DNA of 64,000 nucleotides from Petrimonas sp. (GCA_012839475.1 DUNG01000034.1:62001-126000); one strand, 5' to 3'. Positions 16,715-26,320 are shown, counted from the first letter of the stretch. Made by a program: numbers and translations. Notes: generated by a model not told the origin, from the sequence alone.

Positions 16715-19126
16715 ATGAAAAAGCAATACTTGTCCATACTCTGGATCTGGCTCCTAATCCTTGCCTTCGCGTACGGGTGCGGGGACGATCCGGTGGTAAC
16801 GCCCGACCCGGAAAAACCTGATACAGAAGAACCGGGAACGGAGGATCCCGGAACGGAGGATCCCGGAACGGAAGAACCGGCTCCACTGAAGGATTGGTTC
16901 TCCTGGGACCCAGTAACACCTGACGCGGACAAGGCGTTGACCATCTATTTCAAAGCACCCGCCGGTTCCGGCTTATCGGGTTACACGGGCGATGTCTACA
17001 TGCATATCGGCGTGGTGAGCGAAGGGGCTTGGCAGTTCGTACCCGCGGAGTGGAACGAGAACATCTCCAAGTGCAAGATGATCAAGGTGCCCAACGAAAA
17101 GGACGCGTGGCAACTGCAACTCACGCCATCCATCCGCAAGTGGTTCGGCGCGGAGGATACAGAAGTCCCCATCAACAAGATAGGGCTGGTAATCCGAAGT
17201 GCCGATGGTACCAAAAAAGGCAATCAGGGCGGCGAAAACTTTTTCATTGATAAGATCACCGATACAAAGCACGTCCCGTTCCAACCCGGACCGGTACAAA
17301 CCGGCACGATGCCGGCGGGGCTGCAACATGGTATCAACCTCATAAACAACAACACCGTTACGCTGGTGCTCTACGATAAGGACAGCAACGGGAAACGGAA
17401 GGATTACGGGCACGTGGTGGGCGACTTCAACAACTGGACGCTGAGCAACGACGACCATTCACGAATGACCTACGACGAGTCGGCCGGCTGCTGGTGGTTT
17501 ACACTAAACGGGTTAGACCCATCAAGGGAGTACGCATTCCAGTATTACGTGGGAACGACCGGTAGCGATCCGATACGGGTGGCCGACCCCTACGCCCGCA
17601 AGATATTGGATCCCTCCAACGACCCGTGGATCCCTGCCTCCACCTACCCCGAGGCGAAGGAGTACCCTGACGGTGCAATAGGCATCGTGTCGGTCTTCCG
17701 GATCCAGGAGGAGCCCTACACGTGGAAGGTGACCGACTTCAAGACACCCAAGCCGGACAACATGGTCATCTACGAGCTGTTGCTGCGTGATTTCACGGAG
17801 AGCGGCAACCTGAAGGGGGCGATGGGAAAGCTCGACTACCTCAAAGCGCTGGGGGTTAACGCGATCGAACTGATGCCGGTGCAGGAGTTCGACGGGAACG
17901 ACAGCTGGGGCTACAACCCCGCGTTCTTCTTCGCGATGGACAAGGCGTACGGTACCGACCGGATGTACAAGGAGTTTATCGATGCGTGCCACCAACGGGG
18001 GATGGCGGTCATCCTGGACGTGGTGTACAACCACGCCACCGGTGCCAACCCGTTTGCCAAGATGTGGTGGAACGCTTCCGCCACCAAGACGTCAGCGAAC
18101 AACCCCTACTTTAACGTCGATGCGCCACACCCCTACTCCGTCTTTCACGACTTTAACCACGAATCACCCTTGGTTAGGGAATTCGTGAGGCGCAACCTGC
18201 GGTTCCTACTGGAAGAGTACCGCGTAGATGGCTTCCGATTCGATCTGACCAAAGGGTTTACCCAGAAGAAGTCATCAGAATCTACCGCCGGTAACTTCGA
18301 TGCAACGCGGGTAGCCATCCTAAAGGATTACAACAACGCCATCAAGGAGGTGAAGGCCGATGCCTTGGTTATTTTAGAGCATTTTTGCGACAACCAGGAG
18401 GAGACCGCCTTGGCCAGCGAGGGGATGATGGTCTGGCGGAACATGAACGAATCGTACTGCCAAAGTGCCATGGGGTATAGCGAGAAATCTGACTTCTCCG
18501 GAACCTACTACAACAGTTCGAGCCGCCCTGCCAACAGCCTGGTCAGCTACATGGAGAGCCACGACGAGGAGAGAATGGGTTACAAGCAGAGCCAGTGGGG
18601 TAACGGCATCCTCAAGACGGATCTCACCGCCCGGATGTCGCAATTGGCCACCAACGCCGCGTTCTTCTTTACCGTGCCGGGTCCCAAGATGGTGTGGCAG
18701 TTCGGAGAGATGGGGTACGATATCTCCATCAATGAGAACGGGCGCACGGGCAAGAAACCAATAAAATGGAACTACCTGGAAGAGGCTCAACGCAAGGAGC
18801 TGCATGACACCTACAGCAAGTTGATAAACCTCCGTTTCGATCACCCGGAGCTGTTCAACGCAACGGCCACCCTCAACTGGAGGGTAAGTCCCGTTTTCTG
18901 GAGTCAAGGACGATATATCACCTTATCATCGTTTGGGAATGCAAAGCATGTGGTGGTGGTCGGCAACTTCACCAACGCGCCCATCCAGGCCAGCACCGCT
19001 TTCCCAGAAATGGGGACGTGGTACAACTACATGGTTCCGGGTGAAACACTGGAGGTAACGTCGACCACAACCAGCTTCACCGTTCCGGCGAACAGCTTCA
19101 GGGTATTCAGCACATTTAAGGAATAG
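16715..19126 (+). CDS. Surface GH13 alpha-amylase/pullulanase-type lipoprotein with CBM48
   Basis: An 803-residue lipoprotein: signal ending GC (Cys22) then GDDP, a surface-export type signal, followed by a Pro/Glu/Thr linker of repeated EDPGT units (about 35-55). A beta-rich N-terminal module (about 60-185) precedes a CBM48-like domain (about 205-290, with GHVVGDFNNW). The GH13 barrel has LDVVYNH (region I), nucleophile Asp510 in VDGFRFDLTKG, acid/base Glu555 in VILEHF and Asp617 in ESHDEE. It probably makes the first surface cuts in starch, the role SusG has in B. theta, although CBM48 plus GH13 resembles pullulanases and branching-type enzymes. Exact specificity cannot be read. Confidence 0.85.
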   Translation: MKKQYLSILWIWLLILAFAYGCGDDPVVTPDPEKPDTEEPGTEDPGTEDPGTEEPAPLKDWFSWDPVTPDADKALTIYFKAPAGSGLSGYTGDVYMHIGVVSEGAWQFVPAEWNENISKCKMIKVPNEKDAWQLQLTPSIRKWFGAEDTEVPINKIGLVIRSADGTKKGNQGGENFFIDKITDTKHVPFQPGPVQTGTMPAGLQHGINLINNNTVTLVLYDKDSNGKRKDYGHVVGDFNNWTLSNDDHSRMTYDESAGCWWFTLNGLDPSREYAFQYYVGTTGSDPIRVADPYARKILDPSNDPWIPASTYPEAKEYPDGAIGIVSVFRIQEEPYTWKVTDFKTPKPDNMVIYELLLRDFTESGNLKGAMGKLDYLKALGVNAIELMPVQEFDGNDSWGYNPAFFFAMDKAYGTDRMYKEFIDACHQRGMAVILDVVYNHATGANPFAKMWWNASATKTSANNPYFNVDAPHPYSVFHDFNHESPLVREFVRRNLRFLLEEYRVDGFRFDLTKGFTQKKSSESTAGNFDATRVAILKDYNNAIKEVKADALVILEHFCDNQEETALASEGMMVWRNMNESYCQSAMGYSEKSDFSGTYYNSSSRPANSLVSYMESHDEERMGYKQSQWGNGILKTDLTARMSQLATNAAFFFTVPGPKMVWQFGEMGYDISINENGRTGKKPIKWNYLEEAQRKELHDTYSKLINLRFDHPELFNATATLNWRVSPVFWSQGRYITLSSFGNAKHVVVVGNFTNAPIQASTAFPEMGTWYNYMVPGETLEVTSTTTSFTVPANSFRVFSTFKE
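16826..16880 (+). repeat. 15-bp tandem repeat encoding an EDPGT linker
   Basis: Units of the form GAGGATCCCGGAACG repeat about three and a half times (two exact copies at 16841-16870 flanked by GAAGAACCGG variants). They encode the Glu/Pro/Gly/Thr spacer between lipid anchor and enzyme, and copy number could vary between strains. Confidence 0.85.
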
Positions 19127-19214
19127 GTTCCTGGGGAGTGTACCTCCAGCGAATTAATTATCAGCTAGCATGTGCATCCACCGGATTAACTAGTGGTTAA
19201 AATACGCCACACCA

Positions 19215-20504
19215 TTATCGCTCAACGCTCGCACCCACCGGAACAACCCCTCCCCCATTAATTACACGCAAGCTATCCAGCTCCTGCATCACCAGTTGCT
19301 GCACTGTCCGGAAACTATCTAGCAACTCCGGTCTCACGGGATCGCAGGGCGGCGACTCGATGGTCAACGGATTGACCGGCTGATTGTTCATATACACCCG
19401 AAAATCGAGGTGGGGACCGGTGGACAAGCCGGTGGAACCCACGTACCCGATGACCTGTCCCTGCTTCACGGTCGTTCCCTTTTGGATACCGCTCGCGAAG
19501 CGACTCAAATGCATGTAAGCAGTGGTATAGACCGAGTTGTGCCGCACCTTCAGGTAGTTCCCCGCCCCACCCGCCTGGTAAGCGCGCTCGATCACCACGC
19601 CATCGCCGATGCTCTTCACCGGCGTACCGACGGGAGCAGCGTAATCCACCCCGTGGTGGGGACGACGCCGCTTTAATATCGGGTGGAAACGGGAGTGGGA
19701 GAAACGAGAAGTGATGCGGAAAAAGTCGAGCGGATTCTTCAGAAACTCCTTCCGTAGGCTGTTACCACTCCCATCGAAGTACTCCCTCACCGAGTCCTGC
19801 TGAAAGGGGATGGCAAGGTACTCCTCACCCCGGTGGGTGAAAATAGCCCCTTCGATCGCAGAAATCTCCACCATACTGGTATCGTTCACATACGCCACGT
19901 CGTACATCACCCGGAACGAGTCCCCCTCCTTCACATCAAAGAAATCGACCTGCCACGCGTAGACGTCAGACAGCATGAGCGCGAGCATCACCGGGGCACC
20001 GGAATCGACGATGGTGTTCCACATGGAGGAGGTGATAACCCCCTCGGCGTACTGCCGCTTAAGCGTCACGGGGCGTGCTTCTTCGTAAGCGAGCACCGTA
20101 TCGGGCTGTATCTCGACAATGGCATAATCGATTCGTCCCTTCTCAAAGACGAGGTACCGGATGGTGGATGCAGTATCCCGCTCCGAGATGGCGGAATAGA
20201 CATGGCCTATCTGTAACTTGGAAGGGGACAAGTAGGGGGTAATCGCACTGGTAATCTTCTCACCTTCGGCAGGGGTAAACCCTAAATTCGAGAGGATGGA
20301 AGCGAAATGATCCCCCCGCTCGATCGTGTAGCGGGTGAGATCCAGTGAATCCAGGCAGATCCCGTATTCCAGCCATTGACACGCCTCCTCTTGAGGCTCC
20401 TCCTCTTCTGCTCCCTTCTTATCTTGAGGCCCACAAGCGCAAAGCACCACGAAACAACTTAACAACACAAGCCACCTCAACGCGCTATCACTTTTTCCAA
20501 CCAT
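19215..20504 (-). CDS. M23 family metallopeptidase lipoprotein
   Basis: A 429-residue lipoprotein (CACG lipobox, Cys24) with an acidic linker, a LysM/OapA-like region (about 57-110, YTIERGDHFASIL) and a C-terminal M23 endopeptidase domain (about 270-385). The first zinc motif is HHGVD (His283, Asp287). The usual HxH is HLD (365-367), so the normal third zinc ligand His is Asp here. Such enzymes cut peptidoglycan cross-bridges during wall growth. It lies on the strand opposite the GH13 genes, downstream of the sugar transporter. Its presence in the starch locus may be incidental. Confidence 0.85.
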   Translation of the reverse strand: MVGKSDSALRWLVLLSCFVVLCACGPQDKKGAEEEEPQEEACQWLEYGICLDSLDLTRYTIERGDHFASILSNLGFTPAEGEKITSAITPYLSPSKLQIGHVYSAISERDTASTIRYLVFEKGRIDYAIVEIQPDTVLAYEEARPVTLKRQYAEGVITSSMWNTIVDSGAPVMLALMLSDVYAWQVDFFDVKEGDSFRVMYDVAYVNDTSMVEISAIEGAIFTHRGEEYLAIPFQQDSVREYFDGSGNSLRKEFLKNPLDFFRITSRFSHSRFHPILKRRRPHHGVDYAAPVGTPVKSIGDGVVIERAYQAGGAGNYLKVRHNSVYTTAYMHLSRFASGIQKGTTVKQGQVIGYVGSTGLSTGPHLDFRVYMNNQPVNPLTIESPPCDPVRPELLDSFRTVQQLVMQELDSLRVINGGGVVPVGASVER

Positions 20505-20566
20505 ATACTTTTGACTTTCTGCTTTTCCCGCTATTCACCTTTCACAAGTTTCACCCACCTGATTTT

Positions 20567-22096
20567 TCACTTCCTCTTCAACCGGTACACATCATCCCTA
20601 TCCTGAACGAAATAGACGGAGAGACCACCCAAAACAAGCGAGCAGCCTGCAAGCACCAGCGTGAGGATCACCTTGCCGTGGAACAGGGCGCTCGTGATAT
20701 ACCCCAAAATGCTGGCCGCCAATATTTGCGGAATCACGATAAAGAAGTTAAAGATGCCCATGTAGGTACCCATCTTATCGGCGGGCAACGAACCGGTCAA
20801 TATCGCGTAGGGCATCGACAGGATGCTTCCCCAGGCGAATCCCACCCCGATCATCGGGATAAGCAGTGTGGTAGGCTCCTTCACGAAGTAGAGCGAGATA
20901 AAGGATAGTCCTCCAACCACCAGGGCGATGGCATGCGTTCCCTTACGCCCGATTTGCCGGGCAATAAGCGGAAGAAGGAAGGCACTAATGGCCGACACCC
21001 CGTTATAGACCGCGAACAGCACCCCCACCCAGTTGGCTCCCTGGTTATAGAGCTCCGAGGTAGAATCGGTAGTCCCATAAATATGTTGGGTGATAGCGGG
21101 GGTTGTATAGATCCACATGGCGTAGAAAGCAAGCCAAGAAAAGAACTGCACGATGGCCAACTGCCCCATCGTCCTAGGCATATGCAGCAGGTCGTTCATA
21201 ATCCCCACCAGTCCGTTCTGCCTGGTCGTTTTCCCCGTGATAGCCCCCGACAGGAGCAGGATAATACCAAAGGTAAGCAGTAATCCCCCCACGATATAGA
21301 GTTGCCCGTTTTGGGTGCCCAGCCCCGTGAAAGCTATGAGCAACGTAGCGGCAAGCCCCACGAGGGTCCAGATTACCCCCTGCTTGAAAAACTGGGGCGC
21401 AGTAACCGGGGATCTGGCTGCCATTTTGATCCCGGTACGCTGCTCCTTGGCCTTTTCAAAAGCTGCCAACTCATCGGGCGAGTACTCTTTGGAAGTAAAA
21501 ACGGTATAAAAGACCGAGAGGAAAAGCACCACCCCACCAATGTAAAACGACAGCTTCACCGATTGCGGGATAATCCCCTCCTCGGCAGTATTGGGAACAC
21601 CAAACCAGTTGGTCAGAATATAAGGGAGTGCGGAGGCTACCACCGCACCCGTGCCGATAAAGAAGCTCTGCATCGCGAAACCCATGGTACGCTGCTCGGT
21701 AGGCAGGTTGTCGCCAACAAATGCCCGGAATGGCTCCATCGATATATTGATGGAGGCATCCATGATCCAGAGCATCCCCGCGGCAACCCACAACGCGGGA
21801 GAGTTGGGCATGAAGAAGAGCGCTAACGTGGTAAAGATAGCCCCGACCATGAAGTAGGGCCGCCGTCGTCCAAAACGATTCCACGTCTTATCGCTCAGGT
21901 GGCCAACGATGGGCTGTACAATCAATCCGGTAATGGGTGCAGCAATCCACAGGATGGGGATATCCTCTACCCTTGCGCCCAACGTCTCAAAAATTCGGCT
22001 TACGTTCGCGTTCTGCAGGGCAAAACCAAACTGGATACCCAGGAAACCAAAGCTCATGTTCCAGATTTCCCAAAAGGAAAGTCGTCTCTTCTTCAT
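20567..22096 (-). CDS. MFS sugar (maltose-type) transporter
   Basis: A 509-residue inner membrane protein with about 12 hydrophobic segments. The N-terminal block FWEIWNMSFGFLGIQFGFALQ and GHLSDKTWNRFGRRRPYF (loop 2-3, about 64-81) is typical of the SLC45/GPH-like major facilitators that move maltose or sucrose with protons. A long loop (about 205-225) follows segment 6. It starts 18 bases after the LacI gene, so the two are probably cotranscribed. In this setting it would carry maltose or maltooligosaccharides from periplasm to cytoplasm. The substrate is inferred from the locus. Confidence 0.85.
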   Translation of the reverse strand: MKKRRLSFWEIWNMSFGFLGIQFGFALQNANVSRIFETLGARVEDIPILWIAAPITGLIVQPIVGHLSDKTWNRFGRRRPYFMVGAIFTTLALFFMPNSPALWVAAGMLWIMDASINISMEPFRAFVGDNLPTEQRTMGFAMQSFFIGTGAVVASALPYILTNWFGVPNTAEEGIIPQSVKLSFYIGGVVLFLSVFYTVFTSKEYSPDELAAFEKAKEQRTGIKMAARSPVTAPQFFKQGVIWTLVGLAATLLIAFTGLGTQNGQLYIVGGLLLTFGIILLLSGAITGKTTRQNGLVGIMNDLLHMPRTMGQLAIVQFFSWLAFYAMWIYTTPAITQHIYGTTDSTSELYNQGANWVGVLFAVYNGVSAISAFLLPLIARQIGRKGTHAIALVVGGLSFISLYFVKEPTTLLIPMIGVGFAWGSILSMPYAILTGSLPADKMGTYMGIFNFFIVIPQILAASILGYITSALFHGKVILTLVLAGCSLVLGGLSVYFVQDRDDVYRLKRK

Positions 22097-22114
22097 AACT
22101 CTAACTTTAATACA

Positions 22115-23122
22115 CTACTTCGTTGACCCCCTCACCACCAACTCGGTTTTGATCAATCGGCTCACGATACCGGGCTTAGTCTCTCTTCCCTCGATCCGGT
22201 TGATAAGCAGCCTGGCCGCCACTTCTCCCATCCGATAACCATGCTGGTCCACGCTCGTGAGCTTGGGGTAGGTCACCTCGGTTAAGTAGCTGTTGGTAAA
22301 TCCGCACACCGAGACATCTTCCGGGACATCTAATCCGGTCGATTTCGTAATCTGGATGCAATACGCGGCCACCTCGTCGTTAATGCAAAAGAAGGCATCC
22401 GGTGGGGGATCTAACGCCAACATTTGGGGAATAACCACCTTCGCCAAGTCGACCGTATCGCACACCTGGCTCAGCTCTTTCTCGATGGGCAGTCGGTGTT
22501 TTCGCAATGCATCCTCGTACCCCATCCGGCGGTTGTTGGCAATAGGCAACCACGGGTCACCCCCCAGGAAGGCAATGCGCTTGCACCCGGTACTTATCAG
22601 GTATTCCACCGCGTTAAACGCACCGGCATAGTCATCCACTACCACCTTGTCGGTATTGATACCCGTACATATTCGGTCAAAAAAAACGAGGTGTACCTTA
22701 TTGTCGATAATCTCTTGGAAGTGGTCGAACGTTTGCGTGCTTTTCGATTGTGATGCCAAGATACCGCACACACGCGCATCGAGTAGGGTCTCCACGCTTT
22801 TTACCTCCCGTTCGTAATCCTCGTTGGAGACACAGAAGAGCAGGTTGTAGTTCTTCTTCTCCGCTTCATCTTGTATCCCGGCCAGCACCGTGGAGAAAAA
22901 GTAGTGGACGATTTCCGGTACAATTACACCGATGGTGTTCACACGGTTCGTGCGCAGCTGCATTGCCAGTGTGTTGGGCTTATACTTATGCTTGGCCGCG
23001 TACGCCTGTACCCTCTCCCGTGTTTGCACGCTGATCGCGGGGTTATCTTTCATAGCCCTAGACACCGTTGACGGGGATAAACCAAGCGCTTTCGCAATAT
23101 CCTTTAAGGTAATCGGTTTCAT
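22115..23122 (-). CDS. LacI family transcriptional regulator
   Basis: A 335-residue LacI-type regulator with an N-terminal helix-turn-helix (ITLKDIAKALGLSPSTVSRA, residues 3-22) and a periplasmic-binding-protein-like effector domain (about 62-330, starting NTIGVIVPEIVHYF). It heads the minus-strand lacI-transporter unit at the edge of the starch locus. The operator-like palindrome at 6985-6996 upstream of susC is the obvious target. Locally encoded maltose-responsive LacI regulators are known in Bacteroidetes that lack SusR. The effector is presumably a maltooligosaccharide; this is inference. Confidence 0.92.
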   Translation of the reverse strand: MKPITLKDIAKALGLSPSTVSRAMKDNPAISVQTRERVQAYAAKHKYKPNTLAMQLRTNRVNTIGVIVPEIVHYFFSTVLAGIQDEAEKKNYNLLFCVSNEDYEREVKSVETLLDARVCGILASQSKSTQTFDHFQEIIDNKVHLVFFDRICTGINTDKVVVDDYAGAFNAVEYLISTGCKRIAFLGGDPWLPIANNRRMGYEDALRKHRLPIEKELSQVCDTVDLAKVVIPQMLALDPPPDAFFCINDEVAAYCIQITKSTGLDVPEDVSVCGFTNSYLTEVTYPKLTSVDQHGYRMGEVAARLLINRIEGRETKPGIVSRLIKTELVVRGSTK

Positions 23123-23153
23123 ACGCGTCTCTTTTCTTCATGCCCTTACAAGA

Positions 23154-23161
23154 CAAAAATA
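23154..23161 (-). promoter_or_regulatory. Putative promoter -7 box for the lacI-transporter unit
   Basis: On the minus strand this is TATTTTTG, matching TAnnTTTG, 31 bases before the lacI start codon. Confidence 0.5.
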
Positions 23162-23268
23162 ATCAAAAATTAGATTCGATAAGAAGGAATGGGGGTTTTC
23201 TTTTCCTTTCCCCTATACAGCTCACCTGATTTTTAGCCCGCATGCTTGGAAAAGCCTATTTTTTCATG

Positions 23269-23276
23269 TACTTTCG
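23269..23276 (+). promoter_or_regulatory. Possible promoter box for arginine deiminase
   Basis: TACTTTCG differs from TAnnTTTG at one position and lies about 76 bases before the chosen start of arcA. Confidence 0.35.
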
Positions 23277-23351
23277 CGTTACCATTAATGTACCGTTAAA
23301 TTCGGCTGACAACCAGTTACACAGTATGTGCCATCCATTAACCCGTTAGTA

Positions 23352-24617
23352 ATGTCCAACGTCAACACCCCTTTAACCGTTCAATCGGAAGTAGGTAAAC
23401 TTGAAGCGGTCCTTCTCCACTACCCTGGAGCTGAGGTAGAAAATATGACCCCTGGTAACGCGCAACGCGCGTTGTACAGTGATATCCTGAACCTATCCAT
23501 TGCTCAAAAAGAGTACGATCAACTGCTCGGCGTATTACACAAGACATCAGACGTATTTAAGGTATCCGACCTCTTGACGCAGCTGCTGGAGCAAGCGGAA
23601 CTGAAGACGGACTTGATCGCGAAGATCTGCGAGGTGGAGCAAGCAACGGGCTATGAAGAGGAGTTGTTGGGGTTACCCGCGACCGAGTTATCAAGAGTCC
23701 TTATCGAGGGACTCCCGTTGCGGGTAGAAACACTGACCGATTTCCTTCGTGAGGAGTATTACGCGTTACCACCCCTGTACAATTTTTACTTTACCAGGGA
23801 TCCCTCGGCAGTAATTGGTCATTACCCACTGGTATGTAAAATGGCCAACAAGGTGAGGGCTAGGGAATCGCTTATCATGGAGGCAATCTTTAAAAGCGGT
23901 ATTTTGGGTGCCGTCCCGGTAATCAGCATCCCAGAATTGACACGTGATCAACCAAACGTGATGATCGAAGGGGGCGATATTCTGGTGATCGATGAACATG
24001 TCTTGCTGATTGGCAACGGATCACGGACCAGCACCGAAGGGATCGACTTCCTGGTAAAGCAGTATTGCCGGATTGGTCCGGGGAAGAAACATGTGATCGT
24101 GCAGCAGCTACCCCACTCGCCTGAATCTTTCATCCACCTCGACATGGTATTCACGATGTTGGATTGCGACAAGGCGATGGTCTACAAGCCTCTTATCAAG
24201 AACAACTCCCCCTACCAAACCGTGCATATCGAGATAGAGGACGGCAAGGTCGTCAAGATATCCTCAGTAAGTAGCATCCTAAACGCGTTGCGCACGTTAG
24301 ATATCGATGTGAAGCCTATTGTCTGCGGGGGTAAAGCTGACGAATGGGATCAAGAGCGGGAACAGTGGCACAGTGGTGCCAACTTCCTAGCCGTCGCACC
24401 CGGTCAGGTCCTCTCCTACGCCCGTAACATCCACACTTTAGAGGAGCTGGACAAAAACGGATTTGAGGTGGTAACCGCCCAGGAGGTGATAGAGGGGAAA
24501 CGGGAGCTCTCTACCATGGGGAACTGCGTGATTACCATCGAGGGATCGGAGCTACCCCGTGGTGGAGGTGGACCACGGTGCATGACCATGCCTTTGCGGC
24601 GAGCCAGTTTGCGATAA
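23352..24617 (+). CDS. arcA: Arginine deiminase
   Basis: Converts L-arginine to citrulline and ammonia. I choose the ATG at 23352 (421 residues); the frame also opens at a GTG at 23328. All catalytic blocks are present: FTRDPSA (147-153), EGGD (206-209), His262 in the HLDMVF motif, and the nucleophilic Cys410 in GGPRCMTMPL near the C-terminus. The length is normal. No ornithine carbamoyltransferase, carbamate kinase or arginine/ornithine exchanger is adjacent, so the rest of the arginine fermentation pathway must be elsewhere, or the enzyme serves acid or nitrogen metabolism alone. Confidence 0.93.
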   Translation: MSNVNTPLTVQSEVGKLEAVLLHYPGAEVENMTPGNAQRALYSDILNLSIAQKEYDQLLGVLHKTSDVFKVSDLLTQLLEQAELKTDLIAKICEVEQATGYEEELLGLPATELSRVLIEGLPLRVETLTDFLREEYYALPPLYNFYFTRDPSAVIGHYPLVCKMANKVRARESLIMEAIFKSGILGAVPVISIPELTRDQPNVMIEGGDILVIDEHVLLIGNGSRTSTEGIDFLVKQYCRIGPGKKHVIVQQLPHSPESFIHLDMVFTMLDCDKAMVYKPLIKNNSPYQTVHIEIEDGKVVKISSVSSILNALRTLDIDVKPIVCGGKADEWDQEREQWHSGANFLAVAPGQVLSYARNIHTLEELDKNGFEVVTAQEVIEGKRELSTMGNCVITIEGSELPRGGGGPRCMTMPLRRASLR

Positions 24618-24687
24618 AATGGAACGGCAACAAACCCGGCAACTACCAATAAATCGCCAGTAAAACAACAAGCGGGATAGAGTAAGG

Positions 24688-25413
24688 TTAGAGAATCTCC
24701 TTTATCTCCTTCAGGCTACTCACGGTATAAGTGGGTTCAAACTTCCCAATAGATGATTCCTCGAGACTGGTTTTGCCCATTGAAACTTCACCAGTTTTGT
24801 TGAGCCAGATCTGGTCGATACCGCTTCGGTACGCACCCACGATATCTGCCTCCCAGCTATCCCCTATCATCACGGTTTGCTCACGCTTTGCACCAGCGCA
24901 TTGTAACGCATAGGTAAACATGCCGGGATGCGGCTTGTTAACACCCGCCTCCTCCGATAGGATAACGGTGTCGAAATAGGGGCGCAACCCCGAGTTCTCG
25001 ATCTTCTTGTGCTGTACCTCGGTAAACCCGTTAGAGAGGATATGCATCCGGTATTTCGGTTTCAGGTAGGTCAACAGCTCCATTGCCCCATCAATCAACC
25101 CCGTTTTTCGGGTTGTTCGTTCCAGGAAGTCGTCGTTCAATCTCTTCGCGTACTCGGGATCGGTAACACCAAACTCCCTTACCGGTATGAGGAATCGCTC
25201 CACGATAAGTTCCTCCTTTAAGATAACCCCATCGCGATACAACCCCCATAAGCGGATGTTATTCCGCATATAAACGTCGTAATAATCCTCGAAATCAGGA
25301 TAATACTTCCTGTAGCCGTAATCGATGTAGATCGCTTCGAGACACTCCTTCCCATTCCGGTGGATGTCCCACAGGGTATCATCCAGGTCGATAAACAGGT
25401 CCCTGTAGCTCAT
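24688..25413 (-). CDS. yjjG: YjjG family HAD pyrimidine 5'-nucleotidase
   Basis: A 241-residue haloacid dehalogenase-like phosphatase: motif I DLDDTLWD (nucleophile near residue 10), motif II LSNGF (about 129-133), motif III Lys in NKPHPGMF (about 159-166) and motif IV GDSWEAD (about 183-189). YjjG-like enzymes dephosphorylate nucleoside monophosphates, including non-canonical pyrimidine nucleotides, in the cytoplasm. It starts 5 bases after the lipoprotein gene upstream (stop at 25419), so the two are probably cotranscribed. The exact substrate is uncertain because HAD enzymes are promiscuous. Confidence 0.85.
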   Translation of the reverse strand: MSYRDLFIDLDDTLWDIHRNGKECLEAIYIDYGYRKYYPDFEDYYDVYMRNNIRLWGLYRDGVILKEELIVERFLIPVREFGVTDPEYAKRLNDDFLERTTRKTGLIDGAMELLTYLKPKYRMHILSNGFTEVQHKKIENSGLRPYFDTVILSEEAGVNKPHPGMFTYALQCAGAKREQTVMIGDSWEADIVGAYRSGIDQIWLNKTGEVSMGKTSLEESSIGKFEPTYTVSSLKEIKEIL

Positions 25414-25418
25414 GTACC

Positions 25419-26273
25419 TTAACTTACCTCGATAATCAGGTACTTGGTCAAGCTCCAGAAGCGTTGCGTGTCGGTCACCTGAAATAGAAGGTTACCATCG
25501 TCGAGCGTGACAAACTCGTAGGTTCCCTCCGGGTGAGTCGACCACAGCTTTGCTTTCTTGGCATAGAGGGGTATCTCGGTCACCTCCCGTATATCAATGG
25601 TCAGGAAGTACTCCTTGTTGAAAGTATCTTGCAATACCCGGGTGGCCTTCAAGAAGCCTCCCGACAGAATTTTCTGATCCTTCAACTCCTTCTGCGTCCC
25701 GAAAACGTAGTAAGCCGTGTTTAAACTGCGATCCTGCTCTTGAATTGTGGCCGACTGCTGTTCCGCTTCAATGGCGAGGGCTGTGATGTCGTGCGAAAGC
25801 TGCGCGATCTGCTCGTCTTTAACGACCAACTCTTGCTGCAACTCAGCAAAGCGCACGGCACTTTCCTCCATCTCCCGGTTTAGTCTCGCGATGGTATTCT
25901 TCAACGAGGCTATCTCCTTGGTGCTCCCACTATACTTTCGGTTCAACTCCTGCAACTGCTCCTTGTTACGTTGCAGGATTTCGTTAATCATCTTAAAGTT
26001 CTCGGTAACACGCGCCCGGGTATCCTGGCTCATTTCTCCCTCTTTGGTCGATTGCGTGGAGATATACTTCTCCGCCTCCCGTATCCGCTCGAAGTTGGCC
26101 TCAACCTCACTGATCACCGACATCATTTCGATTGCTTCGCTCTCGGCATCCACCGTGACCATCATCAAGGAGTCTCGCTGTGCCTCAAGTGCTTTGTACT
26201 CTTTCGACTCCTTAACATTTGTACACGAAACGACTAGACCAATGCCCAACCATAACATCCATTTTCTTTTCAT
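25419..26273 (-). CDS. Coiled-coil lipoprotein of unknown function
   Basis: I choose the ATG at 26273, giving 284 residues with a lipoprotein signal ending VVSC (Cys17). After the anchor, residues about 25-190 are a long heptad-rich coiled coil with many Glu, Gln, Leu and Lys. A C-terminal globular beta-rich part (about 195-284) follows, containing LTIDIREVTEIPLYAKKAKLW-like strands. It probably sits on the periplasmic side of a membrane. Its leader contains a 27-base block shared with the leader of the GH13 gene at 14783, and the start context CAATCGTATG. No function is recognised. Confidence 0.8.
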   Translation of the reverse strand: MKRKWMLWLGIGLVVSCTNVKESKEYKALEAQRDSLMMVTVDAESEAIEMMSVISEVEANFERIREAEKYISTQSTKEGEMSQDTRARVTENFKMINEILQRNKEQLQELNRKYSGSTKEIASLKNTIARLNREMEESAVRFAELQQELVVKDEQIAQLSHDITALAIEAEQQSATIQEQDRSLNTAYYVFGTQKELKDQKILSGGFLKATRVLQDTFNKEYFLTIDIREVTEIPLYAKKAKLWSTHPEGTYEFVTLDDGNLLFQVTDTQRFWSLTKYLIIEVS

Positions 26274-26293
26274 ACGATTGTTTGATTTTAACA

Positions 26294-26320
26294 TTTCAGT
26301 GTATGGAACCTTTGATGTTT
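26294..26320 (-). other. Leader element shared with the GH13 gene at 14783
   Basis: The minus strand reads AAACATCAAAGGTTC followed directly by CATACACTGAAA. Both halves recur in the leader at 14657-14762, where a 79-base insert separates them. Confidence 0.6.

Noticed and set aside
16632-16944. Minus-strand open frames rich in Gly/Ser/Val/Pro repeats opposite the linker of the second GH13 gene
   Set aside because: They are antisense readings of the 15-bp EDPGT repeat; no start context or homology.
19130-19200. Possible hairpins between the converging GH13 and M23 genes
   Set aside because: Only 4-6 bp arms with bulges and no T-run on either strand; not convincing as a terminator.
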